From Fibrobacter sp. (GTDB taxonomy: Bacteria; Fibrobacterota; Fibrobacteria; Fibrobacterales; Fibrobacteraceae), in contig JAGCPZ010000030.1 in NCBI GenBank assembly GCA_017965445.1, forward strand, positions 1 to 40,003: a DNA stretch of 40,003 bases, in the 5' to 3' direction. Shown one piece after another: positions 24,403 through 31,909 of the stretch. The notes beneath the pieces were generated by a model, which was given only the letters and a program-made list of their open reading frames with translations, did no database searches and was not told the DNA's origin. Every line of letters starts with the position of its first letter. The stretch's first letter is position 1. Made by a program: the position numbers and the translations under genes.

Positions 24403-25700
24403 TAGTCCAGCTTCCCTTGGTACAAGTCGAGCAAATGGCGGGCCAGAAGGCTTGTGTATTTTGCGTTCGTGAGCGTTGACTGGGCGCTTTCGAGGCGATT
24501 CTTCTGCGAAAGCAAATCGGTGTAAGTGAGCGACCCTACGTTATGTTGTTCTTCGGCGACGAGCAATGCTTCGTTTTCGGCCTCGACCTGGAGAATGGCC
24601 GCCTTCCACTGCATGTCGGCGCTAAGGGCGTTCAGATAAAGTTTTTCGATGGTGTTTTCGAGCGATTTTGCCTGTTCCTTGAGCGCGACCATGCTTTCGG
24701 TTTCACTAAGCTGGGCTTGCAACACCTTGTTCTCGGTGGCGCCGCCGTCAATAATCGGGATGTTGATGTTCATCGAAATGCTGTGAGAATATCCGTTCTT
24801 GATTTGGCTGCCGTACTTTTTGGATTGCCATGCCTGGAGCCCTGTACTTGCGCTCGCGCCGAGCGATACCTTGACGGAATTGCCCTTACCTGCTATTTCG
24901 GTGTTCTTCTTTGCGGCCTGGATAGAAAGGCTGTCGGACTTTAGGCCGGGGTGGTTGCTCGTCGCGGTCGATTGCAGTTCGCTTAACGACGGTACGGCGC
25001 TGAGTTCGTCCGGCGTCTTGATGTCGGATTCCGGTGCGGAAACTTCGAATTCTGCGCTTTCCGGGAGTTCCAAAAGCTGCCTGAGTGTCGTCTTCGAGGT
25101 GTTGACGCTCAACTGAGCCGAGAGCTGTGCAGCCTCTTTCTGCAAGACGTTCGCCTGCGACTGCGTCAAGTCCTTCTTGGTGATGGAGCCTGCTTCGAAC
25201 AGCGTGTTGTAGTGTTCGAATTCCGCCTTGGCCAGTTCGACGGAGGCGTCCGCCGTATGCAGTTTCTCGATGGCGGCAAGCAGGTTCATGTAGGCGTTCA
25301 GGACGCTTTCCTGGATGGAGCGTTCGGTTTCCTTGGTCGAGAGGCGAGTCGCTTCCCGGTTCAGTTCGTTAGCGCTGATAGAAAGTTTGGTGGTTCCACC
25401 GTCCCAGAGCGTGTAAGAGGCGTTAATGCCTGCGCTCAGGCGGTAATGGTCCTGCGGACCGTCGCGGAACGGGGAATCGTAAAGGGAGTTGCCGATGCTG
25501 GCCGAAACGGTAGGGTAGTTAGCAACCTTCGCCTGTTCGATGCTTACGTCGGCCTTCTGTTCGCGGATTTTGGCGGATTCGAGCTTGAGGCTCTTCTCTT
25601 TTGCCTGCTTGAGGCATGCGCTTAAGGTCCAGGGACCATCAGCGAAAACAAGTGATGCTGACGCAAAAATACCGAGAACGACTGCTTTTTTGTAATTCAT
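24402..25700 (-). CDS. TolC-family outer membrane efflux protein
   Basis: Outer-membrane channel-tunnel protein of the TolC/OEP family, acting with a periplasmic adaptor and an inner-membrane pump or exporter. Signal peptide MNYKKAVVLGIFASASLVFA. The two OEP halves are recognisable by long helices (SIEQAKVANYPTVSASIGNS near residue 55; LTYTDLLSQKNRLESAQSTLTNAKY near 395), and each half carries the usual Ala/Gln/Leu-rich helical hairpins. 432 residues, normal size. No adaptor (HlyD) or pump gene is adjacent, so it is an orphan and may serve several systems. AAAAGGT is close to ATG 25700. Confidence 0.92.
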   Translation of the reverse strand: MNYKKAVVLGIFASASLVFADGPWTLSACLKQAKEKSLKLESAKIREQKADVSIEQAKVANYPTVSASIGNSLYDSPFRDGPQDHYRLSAGINASYTLWDGGTTKLSISANELNREATRLSTKETERSIQESVLNAYMNLLAAIEKLHTADASVELAKAEFEHYNTLFEAGSITKKDLTQSQANVLQKEAAQLSAQLSVNTSKTTLRQLLELPESAEFEVSAPESDIKTPDELSAVPSLSELQSTATSNHPGLKSDSLSIQAAKKNTEIAGKGNSVKVSLGASASTGLQAWQSKKYGSQIKNGYSHSISMNINIPIIDGGATENKVLQAQLSETESMVALKEQAKSLENTIEKLYLNALSADMQWKAAILQVEAENEALLVAEEQHNVGSLTYTDLLSQKNRLESAQSTLTNAKYTSLLARHLLDLYQGKLD

Positions 25701-25774
25701 ACCTTTTAGATGCCCCAGCCTAATGTTTTGGTTGCGCTCGTTTTTTTAAGATAGAAAATTTGTACATATACACA

Positions 25775-25800
25775 AAAGGCTCCCGTGAGGAAGCCTTTCG
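25775..25800 (-). terminator. Terminator of tRNA-Val
   Basis: Minus strand AAAGGCTTCC-TCAC-GGGAGCCTTT, one G-T pair, ending in a short T run. Confidence 0.8.
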
Positions 25801-25802
25801 AA

Positions 25803-25877
25803 TGGACGGTACTGGATTTGAACCAGTGACCTCTGCCGTGTGAAAGCAGCGCTCTAAACCAACTGAGCTAACCGTCC
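25803..25877 (-). tRNA. tRNA-Val (anticodon CAC)
   Basis: On the minus strand GGACGGT pairs with ACCGTCC, with discriminator A and no encoded CCA. D loop TAGCTCAGTTGGTTTAGAGC; anticodon stem CTGCT/GGCAG enclosing TTCACAC (anticodon CAC, reads GUG); T arm CTGGTTCAAATCCAG. The CAC valine isoacceptor is less common than GAC and UAC. Confidence 0.92.
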
Positions 25878-25917
25878 GAAGCGAGAGCAATTATAGAAAA
25901 GCTATTGAAAGTTGTCA

Positions 25918-26085
25918 AGTGGTTTTGAGGTAATGAGGTCGGGCTTACGCCCTTTGAGGTTTTCGGCTCGCTCGTTACACTCGCTTTGAGGTTTATAAAA
26001 CGCACCGTAGGTGCCTTATTTTAGCCCAAAGCCTTGCGATAGCAAGGCGTGCCCATACCCCATAGCTCAAAGCGCCAAAGGCGCA
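25918..26085. repeat. TTTGAGGT-linked micro-hairpin cluster
   Basis: A run of small hairpins separated by TGAGGT or TTTGAGGT words: GGGC-TTAC-GCCC, an interrupted GGCTCGCTCG...ACTCG segment, GCCTTGC-GATA-GCAAGGC (about 26033-26050) and GCGCC-AAA-GGCGC (about 26070-26082). Located between tRNA-Val and the stop of the PTS gene; no coding sequence seen. Confidence 0.6.
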
Positions 26086-26550
26086 CTACAAGTACTTGTC
26101 CTCGGCGGCGCGGAGGATGCTGAGGAACTCGGCCGGAGTCTTCGAGGCGATGAGGTCCTTGCGCACGTTCCCGTCGGCGAGAAGGCGGCTCACGGAAGAG
26201 AGGGCCTTGAGGTGCGGACCCACGGTGTTGCCCGGGCTCACGATGAGGATAAGCAGATATACCGGTTCGCCATCGAAGGACTGGAAGTCAAGACCTTTTT
26301 CGATAGTGGCGGCGACCATGCACATGTGGTCAACATAGTCAATCTTTGCGTGCGGGACGGCCAGACCGCAACCGATACCCGTGGAACGGCTCTGTTCGCG
26401 AGTCCAGATGGCTTCGAAAATTTCGTCGCGGTGTTCTAGTTTGTAGGCGCTGCAAAGAGTATCGACCAGCTCGTTGAGGATAGCTTCCTTAGTTTCGCTG
26501 GAAGAATTGATCAAGATGCAATTATCTACAAATCTGTCAGATAGACGCAT
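26086..26550 (-). CDS. PTS EIIA (fructose/PtsN type) protein
   Basis: Single-domain phosphotransferase IIA of the fructose-mannitol/nitrogen class, cytoplasmic. The phosphorylated histidine is His67 in GLAVPHAK; the preceding RSTGIGCGLAVPHAK stretch and the following LILIVSPGNTVGPHLKALSSVSRLL segment are family-typical (length 154, normal about 150). No IIB/IIC transporter or HPr gene is nearby, which favours a regulatory PtsN-like role over sugar uptake. AAAAGGA lies before ATG 26550. An 75-base gap separates it from aroD, so the two could share a transcript. Confidence 0.9.
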   Translation of the reverse strand: MRLSDRFVDNCILINSSSETKEAILNELVDTLCSAYKLEHRDEIFEAIWTREQSRSTGIGCGLAVPHAKIDYVDHMCMVAATIEKGLDFQSFDGEPVYLLILIVSPGNTVGPHLKALSSVSRLLADGNVRKDLIASKTPAEFLSILRAAEDKYL

Positions 26551-26625
26551 GGTTTATAATGTTCCTTTTTATGTTCAATCAAACAAATATTTTAGAAAAA
26601 ATTTGCCATTTGGAGTGGTTTATAT

Positions 26626-27387
26626 CTAAAATATGTTCAAAAAAGAAGATATTTCTATTTGAGAAGTGGCGGTTGCGAGCCTGTCCATTGCTTTTCTCAT
26701 GAGTCCAATATCGATTTGACCGGGGGCGGCGGCTTTCCCGATGGAACCATAGGTGAGGTTGGCGCCTTCTTTCAAGGACCAAATTCGGCTGATTTTGCCA
26801 GTTTCGCCCATGCCGAATGCAGCGATGAGCTTGAACCCCTTTGCCTTTTTCGCAAACTTGTAGAGCCTCGTGCAGTCGTCGTCGGAGTTGCTCATGGCGG
26901 CGATTTTTATTCCGTCTGCCTTGACCCGTTTGGCGTCGGTAAGGTAGTTCTTGAGTTCGAGGTCGCTCGGGACGCGGGAGAAGTTGTGCTCGGAAACGAG
27001 GATTTTTACACCCTTCGGGGTGGTGAGTTCGCGGAGTTCGCTAAAGTCGTGCAGGCAGTCGCGCTCGAGGTCAATCCACTGCGGGATTTCGTTTGTGTCG
27101 AGGATTTTTTTCCATAGGGCGGGTCGTTCGATGGCTCGGGCGTCGGTGAAGGTGCCGCCGTCGCGCTTGAGCCGGATAGTGCCCAATTGTATCGCTTTCG
27201 GGGCAATCTTGCGGATGCGGGCGGATAGTCCCTGCCATTCGGATTCGTCAAAAAAATCGTAACGGATTTCGAGGATGTCGCAGCTGTTGTAGTCGATGCG
27301 CGCTGGGTGCAGCTCTTCGCGTTCGGCTGCGGTAAGCGTCTCGGGGTCAACAAGCCCGACCAAGTATTTTGGTGAATCAGATGGCAT
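26626..27387 (-). CDS. aroD: Type I 3-dehydroquinate dehydratase
   Basis: Third step of the shikimate pathway: 3-dehydroquinate to 3-dehydroshikimate by a Schiff-base mechanism. Visible active-site parts: LEIRYDFF (Glu40, Arg42), His134 in VSEHNFS, the Schiff-base Lys161 in GIKIAAM, Arg201 in ISRIW, and APGQ at 221-224 of the substrate lid. 253 residues, normal. The box TATATTTG on the minus strand (27392-27399) ends only 4 bases before ATG 27387, so the message is probably leaderless or nearly so; no Shine-Dalgarno sequence is present. Confidence 0.93.
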   Translation of the reverse strand: MPSDSPKYLVGLVDPETLTAAEREELHPARIDYNSCDILEIRYDFFDESEWQGLSARIRKIAPKAIQLGTIRLKRDGGTFTDARAIERPALWKKILDTNEIPQWIDLERDCLHDFSELRELTTPKGVKILVSEHNFSRVPSDLELKNYLTDAKRVKADGIKIAAMSNSDDDCTRLYKFAKKAKGFKLIAAFGMGETGKISRIWSLKEGANLTYGSIGKAAAPGQIDIGLMRKAMDRLATATSQIEISSFLNIF

Positions 27388-27391
27388 GGCC

Positions 27392-27399
27392 CAAATATA
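27392..27399 (-). promoter_or_regulatory. TAnnTTTG-type promoter box of aroD
   Basis: Minus strand TATATTTG-GGCC-ATG. A perfect TAnnTTTG match, abutting the start codon. Confidence 0.55.
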
Positions 27400-27587
27400 G
27401 TTAATAGTTTTGAGTTACTAGTTACTGGGGTTACTTCGCAACAGTTTCAAGTTCTGAGTTCAAAGTTACTAGAGATGTTCTTATTGCAAACCCTAGTAAC
27501 TATTGACTAGTAACTACAATCTAGTAACTAAATAAATCCTTCCAATTGCATCTGTTTCTAGTAACTATGAACTAGTAACTAGTAACT
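27399..27587. repeat. 7-bp tandem repeat region in two orientations between aroD and clpP
   Basis: Left blocks (27399-27426 and 27443-27470) use units AGTTACT, AGTTCTG, AGTTTCA. Right blocks (27495-27529 and 27560-27587) use AGTAACT with ATTGACT, ACAATCT and ATGAACT. AGTTACT is the reverse complement of AGTAACT, so left and right halves face each other and could pair as a long imperfect hairpin. The region fills the divergent promoter gap. Confidence 0.85.
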
Positions 27588-27623
27588 AATTTTCTAAATT
27601 GTAACCGAACAAAAGGATTATAT

Positions 27624-28205
27624 ATGGCTGATTGCAACGAGAATAAAGAAAAACAAGTTCCCGACATGCTCAAGAAGGCGGAAGAATATCTCGCCTCCAA
27701 GCGTAGAATTTTCTTGTGGGGCGGTGTTGATGACGAAAGTGCCGAACGCATTGTCAAGCAACTTTTGTACTTGGATTCCCTGAATCACGAGGACATTATT
27801 TTCTTCATCAATAGCCCGGGTGGCGTTATTTCTAGCGGCCTTGCCATTTACGACTGCATGAACGCCATCCAGAGCGATGTCGTGACGGTTTGCTGCGGAC
27901 AGGCGGCCTCCATGGGTGCCGTACTCCTCACTGCCGGTGCGAAGGGCAAGCGTGCCGCATGGCCCAACGCCCGCATCATGATTCACCAGCCGCTCATTCA
28001 CGGCGAAATCGTGGCGCCTGCAAGCGATATCCAGATTCAGGCCGAAGAAATGCTTCGCATCCGTGGCATCACGGGCAAGATTCTCGCCGAAACGTCCGGA
28101 CACACGATTGAACAAATTGACCACGACACCGAACGCGATAACTTCATGTCTGCCGAAGAGGCCAAGAATTACGGTCTCGTGGATAAAGTCGAGAGTATAA
28201 TTTAA
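27624..28205 (+). CDS. clpP: ATP-dependent Clp protease proteolytic subunit
   Basis: Self-compartmentalising serine peptidase that degrades unfolded proteins with ClpX/ClpA-type ATPases in the cytoplasm. The catalytic triad is visible: Ser96 in GQAASMGA, His121 in RIMIHQP and Asp172 in DTERDN. FINSPGGVISSGLAIYD is the conserved handle region. 193 residues, normal. AAAAGGA lies about 7 bases before ATG 27624, with a possible TAAATTG box at 27594-27600. The TAA stop overlaps the ftsY ATG by one base. No clpX is adjacent, so this may be one of several ClpP copies. Confidence 0.93.
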   Translation: MADCNENKEKQVPDMLKKAEEYLASKRRIFLWGGVDDESAERIVKQLLYLDSLNHEDIIFFINSPGGVISSGLAIYDCMNAIQSDVVTVCCGQAASMGAVLLTAGAKGKRAAWPNARIMIHQPLIHGEIVAPASDIQIQAEEMLRIRGITGKILAETSGHTIEQIDHDTERDNFMSAEEAKNYGLVDKVESII

Positions 28206-29125
28206 TGGGTTTATTTTCTGCAATAAAGAACGGACTTGCCAAGACCCGCGATGCATTGCTCGGGGAGTTGAAAGGCATTGTCGGTGCCGGTAAAATTACG
28301 GACGAGACGCTTGAGGAACTTGAAGAGCATCTCATCAAGGCGGATGTCGGCGTTGAAGCGGCGTTCCTTTTGACGGATGCGCTTCGCGAAAATGCACTGG
28401 GCAAGTCGCTTACGACGGAACAGGTGCTCGACATCATGCGTAACGAAGCGGAACGTTTGCTTAAGGATCCGCCGCCGTTCGAACTCAAGGGCAAGCCGCA
28501 TGTGGTGCTCGTGATAGGCGTGAACGGTGCCGGCAAGACGACGACAATCGGAAAGCTTGCCGCCCGCCTCAAGGACGAAGGCAAGAAGGTGATGATTGCC
28601 GCTTGCGATACGTTCCGTGCGGCGGCGATTGACCAGCTTGAAACTTGGGCCGAACGCTCGGGCGCTGAATTTGTCAAGCACCAGGAAGGCTCGGACCCGG
28701 CAGCGGTCGCGTTTGACGCCTGCTCTGCTGCGGTGGCTCGTGGCTGCGACGTGGTGCTGATTGATACCGCAGGGCGCCTCCACAACAAAGACTACTTGAT
28801 GGAAGAACTCAAGAAAATTGTCCGCGTCATCAAGAAGGTGGACCCGGCAATGCCGCACGACATGTGGCTCGTGATTGACGGCAATACCGGACAGAACACC
28901 ATCAACCAGACGAAGATTTTCAACCAGAGTTTCCCGCTCACAGGTCTTGTGGTGACAAAGCTCGACGGAACTGCGCGCGGTGGCTCCGTGCTTTCGATTG
29001 CAAGTTCGTTGCAGATTCCCATCCGTTGGGTCGGCATGGGCGAACGCATCGACCAGCTTGTGGAATTCAACAAGCGCGACTACGTCGATGGTCTTTTCGA
29101 GAACGCTCTAGAAAACAGGGAGTAG
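28205..29125 (+). CDS. ftsY: Signal recognition particle receptor FtsY
   Basis: SRP-family GTPase that docks ribosome-SRP complexes at the inner membrane. N domain about 1-95, then the G domain with P-loop GVNGAGKT (105-112), DTFRAAA (135-141), DTAGR (187-191) and TKLDGTARGG (about 252-261). At 306 residues it lacks the long acidic A domain of E. coli FtsY, which is common outside Proteobacteria. It begins at the last base of the clpP stop (TAATG), implying coupling, and is followed after 4 bases by a lipoprotein gene. Confidence 0.96.
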   Translation: MGLFSAIKNGLAKTRDALLGELKGIVGAGKITDETLEELEEHLIKADVGVEAAFLLTDALRENALGKSLTTEQVLDIMRNEAERLLKDPPPFELKGKPHVVLVIGVNGAGKTTTIGKLAARLKDEGKKVMIAACDTFRAAAIDQLETWAERSGAEFVKHQEGSDPAAVAFDACSAAVARGCDVVLIDTAGRLHNKDYLMEELKKIVRVIKKVDPAMPHDMWLVIDGNTGQNTINQTKIFNQSFPLTGLVVTKLDGTARGGSVLSIASSLQIPIRWVGMGERIDQLVEFNKRDYVDGLFENALENRE

Positions 29126-29129
29126 TTTC

Positions 29130-29459
29130 TTGAGACGATTCGTGTTTTTTGGTGTGGCTGTCATGGCGCTTTGCGCTTGTTCGGATTCCGCGCCGAAGCC
29201 GGATGAACGCCTTGTGGCTGCGTATGTCGAAATGCGCGTCGCGGAACAAACGTATGGTGGCGAGTCTTCGGAATCCCGCACTGCCCGCCGCGATATCCTG
29301 AAAAAATACGGCTACACCCGCGAAGATTTTATCAAGGCCTGCGATAAGGTCCTCGACGACGAAAAACGTTGGATATCGTTCCAGGTCGCCGTCTCGGATA
29401 GAATCGATTCGCTGCTTGGTATCGAGAAACCGAAACCAGCAAAAAAGGACAAGAAATGA
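29130..29459 (+). CDS. Small lipoprotein (DUF4296-like)
   Basis: A short exported lipoprotein: the signal ends in ALCAC, giving a lipidated Cys at residue 16 or 18, followed by a small helical domain (ERLVAAYVEMRVAEQTYGG...ILKKYGYTREDFIKACDKVLDDEKRW) and a Lys-rich tail. The helical pattern recalls the DUF4296 lipoproteins of Bacteroidota, function unknown. The start is a TTG (29130) with GGGAG about 8 bases upstream; the next ATG falls inside the signal peptide. It overlaps the following gene by 4 bases (ATGA). Confidence 0.7.
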   Translation: MRRFVFFGVAVMALCACSDSAPKPDERLVAAYVEMRVAEQTYGGESSESRTARRDILKKYGYTREDFIKACDKVLDDEKRWISFQVAVSDRIDSLLGIEKPKPAKKDKK

Positions 29460-29932
29460 TGAAGCTGAGTTTGTGGATTGCGCTTGTCCTGGGCCTTGCC
29501 CTGTCAGTTTTTGCGGCACCTCCGGAAAAGCCCAAGCTTGTACATTGGATGGATTATACCGAGGCTCTTGCAAAGGCGAAGGGTTCGCAGAAACTGATAT
29601 TTGTCGATTTGTATGCGGACTGGTGTATCCCTTGCCGCATCATGGACGCGAACACTTATTCGGATCCGACAGTCGCCTCGCTTTTGAATACGCGGTTCTT
29701 CCCGGTAAAGCTCGATGTGGATTCCCAGGACACGATTGTCTGTGATGGTAAACGCAAGACAGTCCAGCGTTGCTATTTCGACGTGTGGGAACTGAGCGTG
29801 CTGCCTGCGTTTGTCCTGATTGCACCGAAGGGACTCTCGATTTTGACCATCAAGGATTCCTATACTGCCGAAGAAATGAAGTATTTGCTTTACCAGATTC
29901 TTGAAAAAGAGAAGGAGTGGATTTCCAAATGA
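29456..29932 (+). CDS. Periplasmic thioredoxin-fold protein
   Basis: Exported thioredoxin-like protein. Signal peptide to about residue 20 (ALSVFA), then a thioredoxin fold with the redox motif WCIPC (Cys57, Cys60) after VDLYADW and a cis-proline region SVLPAFVLIAPKG. It resembles the C-terminal gamma domain of DsbD and DUF255/thioredoxin_7-like reductants. A third and fourth cysteine (about 92 and 100, VCDGKRKTVQRC) could form a second disulfide. Likely role: thiol reduction or disulfide handling in the periplasm. Coupled by ATGA overlaps to both neighbours. Confidence 0.85.
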   Translation: MMKLSLWIALVLGLALSVFAAPPEKPKLVHWMDYTEALAKAKGSQKLIFVDLYADWCIPCRIMDANTYSDPTVASLLNTRFFPVKLDVDSQDTIVCDGKRKTVQRCYFDVWELSVLPAFVLIAPKGLSILTIKDSYTAEEMKYLLYQILEKEKEWISK

Positions 29933-31080
29933 GTGAAGACGTTCTCTTCTATGCTCAGATTGCGTTCTGGGTTCTGCTGTTCTTGATTGCGCATTGCTAT
30001 CTGCTTTTTCCGATGACCCTCCCGTTCGTGAGCGAAATTTTCAAGCGTAAAAAGAAGTCGAAAATGGGCGAGGCCAAACTCCCGACGGTTTCCATCTTGA
30101 TATCCGCATATAACGAAGAAGCCGTGATTGAACGTAAAATCCAGAACATCCTCGAAATCGACTACCCCAAGGAAAAGCTGGAAGTCCTCATTGGCGATGA
30201 CGGTTCCGCGGACAAGACTGCCGAGATTATCGCCCGTTATGCGGATCAGGGAATAACCTTGGTGAAGGCTCCGAAGAACGCGGGCAAGGCGGCAATGCTG
30301 AACCGCCTGCAGAAAATCGCGAAGAACGACATTCTGCTGTTCTGCGATGCGAATACGATGTTTTTTCCGAATGTTGTCCGTAAACTTGTGGACCCGTTTA
30401 AGGATGAAAAAATCGGCTGCGCTTGCGGACACTTGATTCTTTCGGACAAGAGCGGAAGCGTCCTTGGTAAAGGTGAAAGTTCTTATTGGGACTTGGAAAG
30501 TGAAATCAAGAAGTTCGAAGGCGTGCTGGACCGTTTGATTGGCGGTAATGGCGCACTCTATGCCATCCGCAGGGAACTTTATACGGAACTTCCGGTAAAG
30601 AAGAGCGTCATGGACGACTTCTTCGTAACAACGAAAATTTTGCAGAAAGGGTACTATTGCACGTTCGTGGCAAGCGCCATCGGTACGGAACAGACCTCGA
30701 AGGAATCCAGCGGCGAATACAGGCGTAAAGTGCGCATCGGCCGTGCCAACTTCAATTACCTGCTGTCTTACTTGCCGCTGTTGAACCCGTTCCGCCCGCT
30801 GTTGGCATACCTGTTCTTCTCGCACAAGATTATCCGCTGGTTCTCTCCGCACCTCATAATTCTTTTGTATGTAGCGAACGCCTTGCTTTTGACGAAGGGA
30901 CTTTTTTACCAGGTGACCTTTGGCTGCATGACGCTTGCGTTGCTTGTCGCGGTGACGAAAATTTTGCCGAGCGCCTATTACTTCTTGCTCATGAACTTGG
31001 CGATGCTCAAGGGCTTTTTCCTCGCATTCAAGCGTGAACGTAGTGGCGGCTGGGCACGTGAAGCCCGCAGCGACGAGTGA
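29929..31080 (+). CDS. Membrane-bound family 2 glycosyltransferase
   Basis: Processive-type GT2 enzyme like poly-GlcNAc or cellulose synthases, probably making an envelope or extracellular polysaccharide from a nucleotide sugar. An N-terminal membrane helix (about 10-30) is followed by the GT-A domain: SILISAYNEE (55-64), DDGS (90-93), metal-site CDAN (Asp140), GNGALYAIRRELY, the acceptor motif MDDFF, and RRKVRIGR in the place of the Q/RxxRW motif. Two to three C-terminal membrane helices follow. ATG 29929 has AAGGAG 11 bases upstream and overlaps the preceding TGA (ATGA); a GTG at 29917 is less likely. Confidence 0.88.
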   Translation: MSEDVLFYAQIAFWVLLFLIAHCYLLFPMTLPFVSEIFKRKKKSKMGEAKLPTVSILISAYNEEAVIERKIQNILEIDYPKEKLEVLIGDDGSADKTAEIIARYADQGITLVKAPKNAGKAAMLNRLQKIAKNDILLFCDANTMFFPNVVRKLVDPFKDEKIGCACGHLILSDKSGSVLGKGESSYWDLESEIKKFEGVLDRLIGGNGALYAIRRELYTELPVKKSVMDDFFVTTKILQKGYYCTFVASAIGTEQTSKESSGEYRRKVRIGRANFNYLLSYLPLLNPFRPLLAYLFFSHKIIRWFSPHLIILLYVANALLLTKGLFYQVTFGCMTLALLVAVTKILPSAYYFLLMNLAMLKGFFLAFKRERSGGWAREARSDE

Positions 31081-31277
31081 AAGAGGTTGTGAAGGGTGAG
31101 GTCGCGGCGTTACCACTTTGAGGTCGCTTCGCTTTGAGTGAGGTCATCCTGAGTGATAACGAAGGATCCAGTGAAGTCTTGTATCGCATTCTTGTCATCC
31201 TCGCCACCGCATTGTCATCCCGGCCTTGTGCCGGGATCAGATTCTCGTAGCACGAAAGAATTTATATATTATATCTT
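31081..31277. repeat. Intergenic repeats after the GT2 gene
   Basis: Contains a TGAGGT/TTTGAGG stretch (about 31098-31138), a GTCATCCTGA...GAAGGATCCAGT element (31143-31172) and a GTCATCCCGGC...GCCGGGATC palindrome (31213-31238). No gene seen. A TATATTATATC box lies directly before the ATG at 31278. Confidence 0.7.
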
Positions 31278-31736
31278 ATGAAACATTTTATTTTCGCAAT
31301 ATTGTTGGCTTTAGCTTTCGTCGCTGTTCCGGCGAACGCATTTACCATGGACGCTCAAGGCGGTTTCTGCAATCGCGTGAGCCATATGGGGTACTTCAAC
31401 ATGAGCTTTTATGGGCATCTGTGGTATCCGATTGACCAGATGGTTTTTGCAGGCGTAGGCGTAGGCTACGAAGAACTCGACAACGTCGGATACGTTCCTT
31501 TGTCTGGAAGCCTCTGGGTTCGCCTTCCGATTGGAAGGACTGTACTGCCGATTGCTACAGGTGATTTCGGCTATATGCTTGGCAAGGACAATCAGATGTT
31601 CTGGCGTGCAGGTGCCGGACTTGACATCAAGAATGGCGACCGCTCATCCATCATCTTTTCGGGTGGCTACCAGTTCTTGAACCGCTCCGGCGACGGCTAT
31701 TTGTACCTGCAAGCAGGTATTCTTATTGAGATGTAA
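31278..31736 (+). CDS. Small secreted beta-rich protein, possible outer-membrane barrel
   Basis: Unrecognised family. Signal peptide MKHFIFAILLALAFVAVPANA, then about 130 residues of alternating strands (YFNMSFYGHLWYPI, MVFAGVGVGYEEL, LSGSLWVRLPI, IIFSGGYQFL, GYLYLQAGILIEM) typical of a small outer-membrane beta-barrel with a hydrophobic last strand. No start with a clear Shine-Dalgarno sequence; AT-rich box immediately upstream. Terminator at 31772-31800. Confidence 0.7.
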   Translation: MKHFIFAILLALAFVAVPANAFTMDAQGGFCNRVSHMGYFNMSFYGHLWYPIDQMVFAGVGVGYEELDNVGYVPLSGSLWVRLPIGRTVLPIATGDFGYMLGKDNQMFWRAGAGLDIKNGDRSSIIFSGGYQFLNRSGDGYLYLQAGILIEM

Positions 31737-31771
31737 TTTGTTTTAAATAATACTTGTTTTTTTCAATAATT

Positions 31772-31800
31772 ATGCCGCATTTGCGGCATCTCCTTTTTTT
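31772..31800 (+). terminator. Terminator of the 31278 gene
   Basis: ATGCCGC-ATTT-GCGGCAT followed by CTCCTTTTTTT. Confidence 0.85.
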
Positions 31801-31801
31801 C

Positions 31802-31834
31802 GTCATCCTGAACCCGTAGGGTGAAGGATCCAGT
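31802..31834. repeat. GTCATCCTGA...GGATCCAGT element
   Basis: GTCATCCTGA, inner complementarity ACCC-GTA-GGGT, then GAAGGATCCAGT. Directly follows the terminator. Confidence 0.7.
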
Positions 31835-31865
31835 CAAATCTAGTTATCGCATATAACACTTTTAT

Positions 31866-31879
31866 ATGTAAATTTACAT
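31866..31879. promoter_or_regulatory. Perfect palindrome ahead of a lipoprotein gene
   Basis: ATGTAAATTTACAT, a perfect 14-base palindrome 30 bases upstream of ATG 31910, in the expected promoter position. Candidate operator; could also be chance in AT-rich DNA. Confidence 0.4.
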
Positions 31880-31909
31880 TGGAAAATTTTAAACATAGGA
31901 AAATCTCTT

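Noticed and set aside
23043..27587. Heptamer arrays read as CRISPR
   Set aside because: Units are 7 bases without spacers and no cas genes are present.
29890..31116. A 408-codon minus-strand frame opposite the GT2 gene
   Set aside because: Antisense to a gene with clear GT2 motifs and coupled start; no features of its own.
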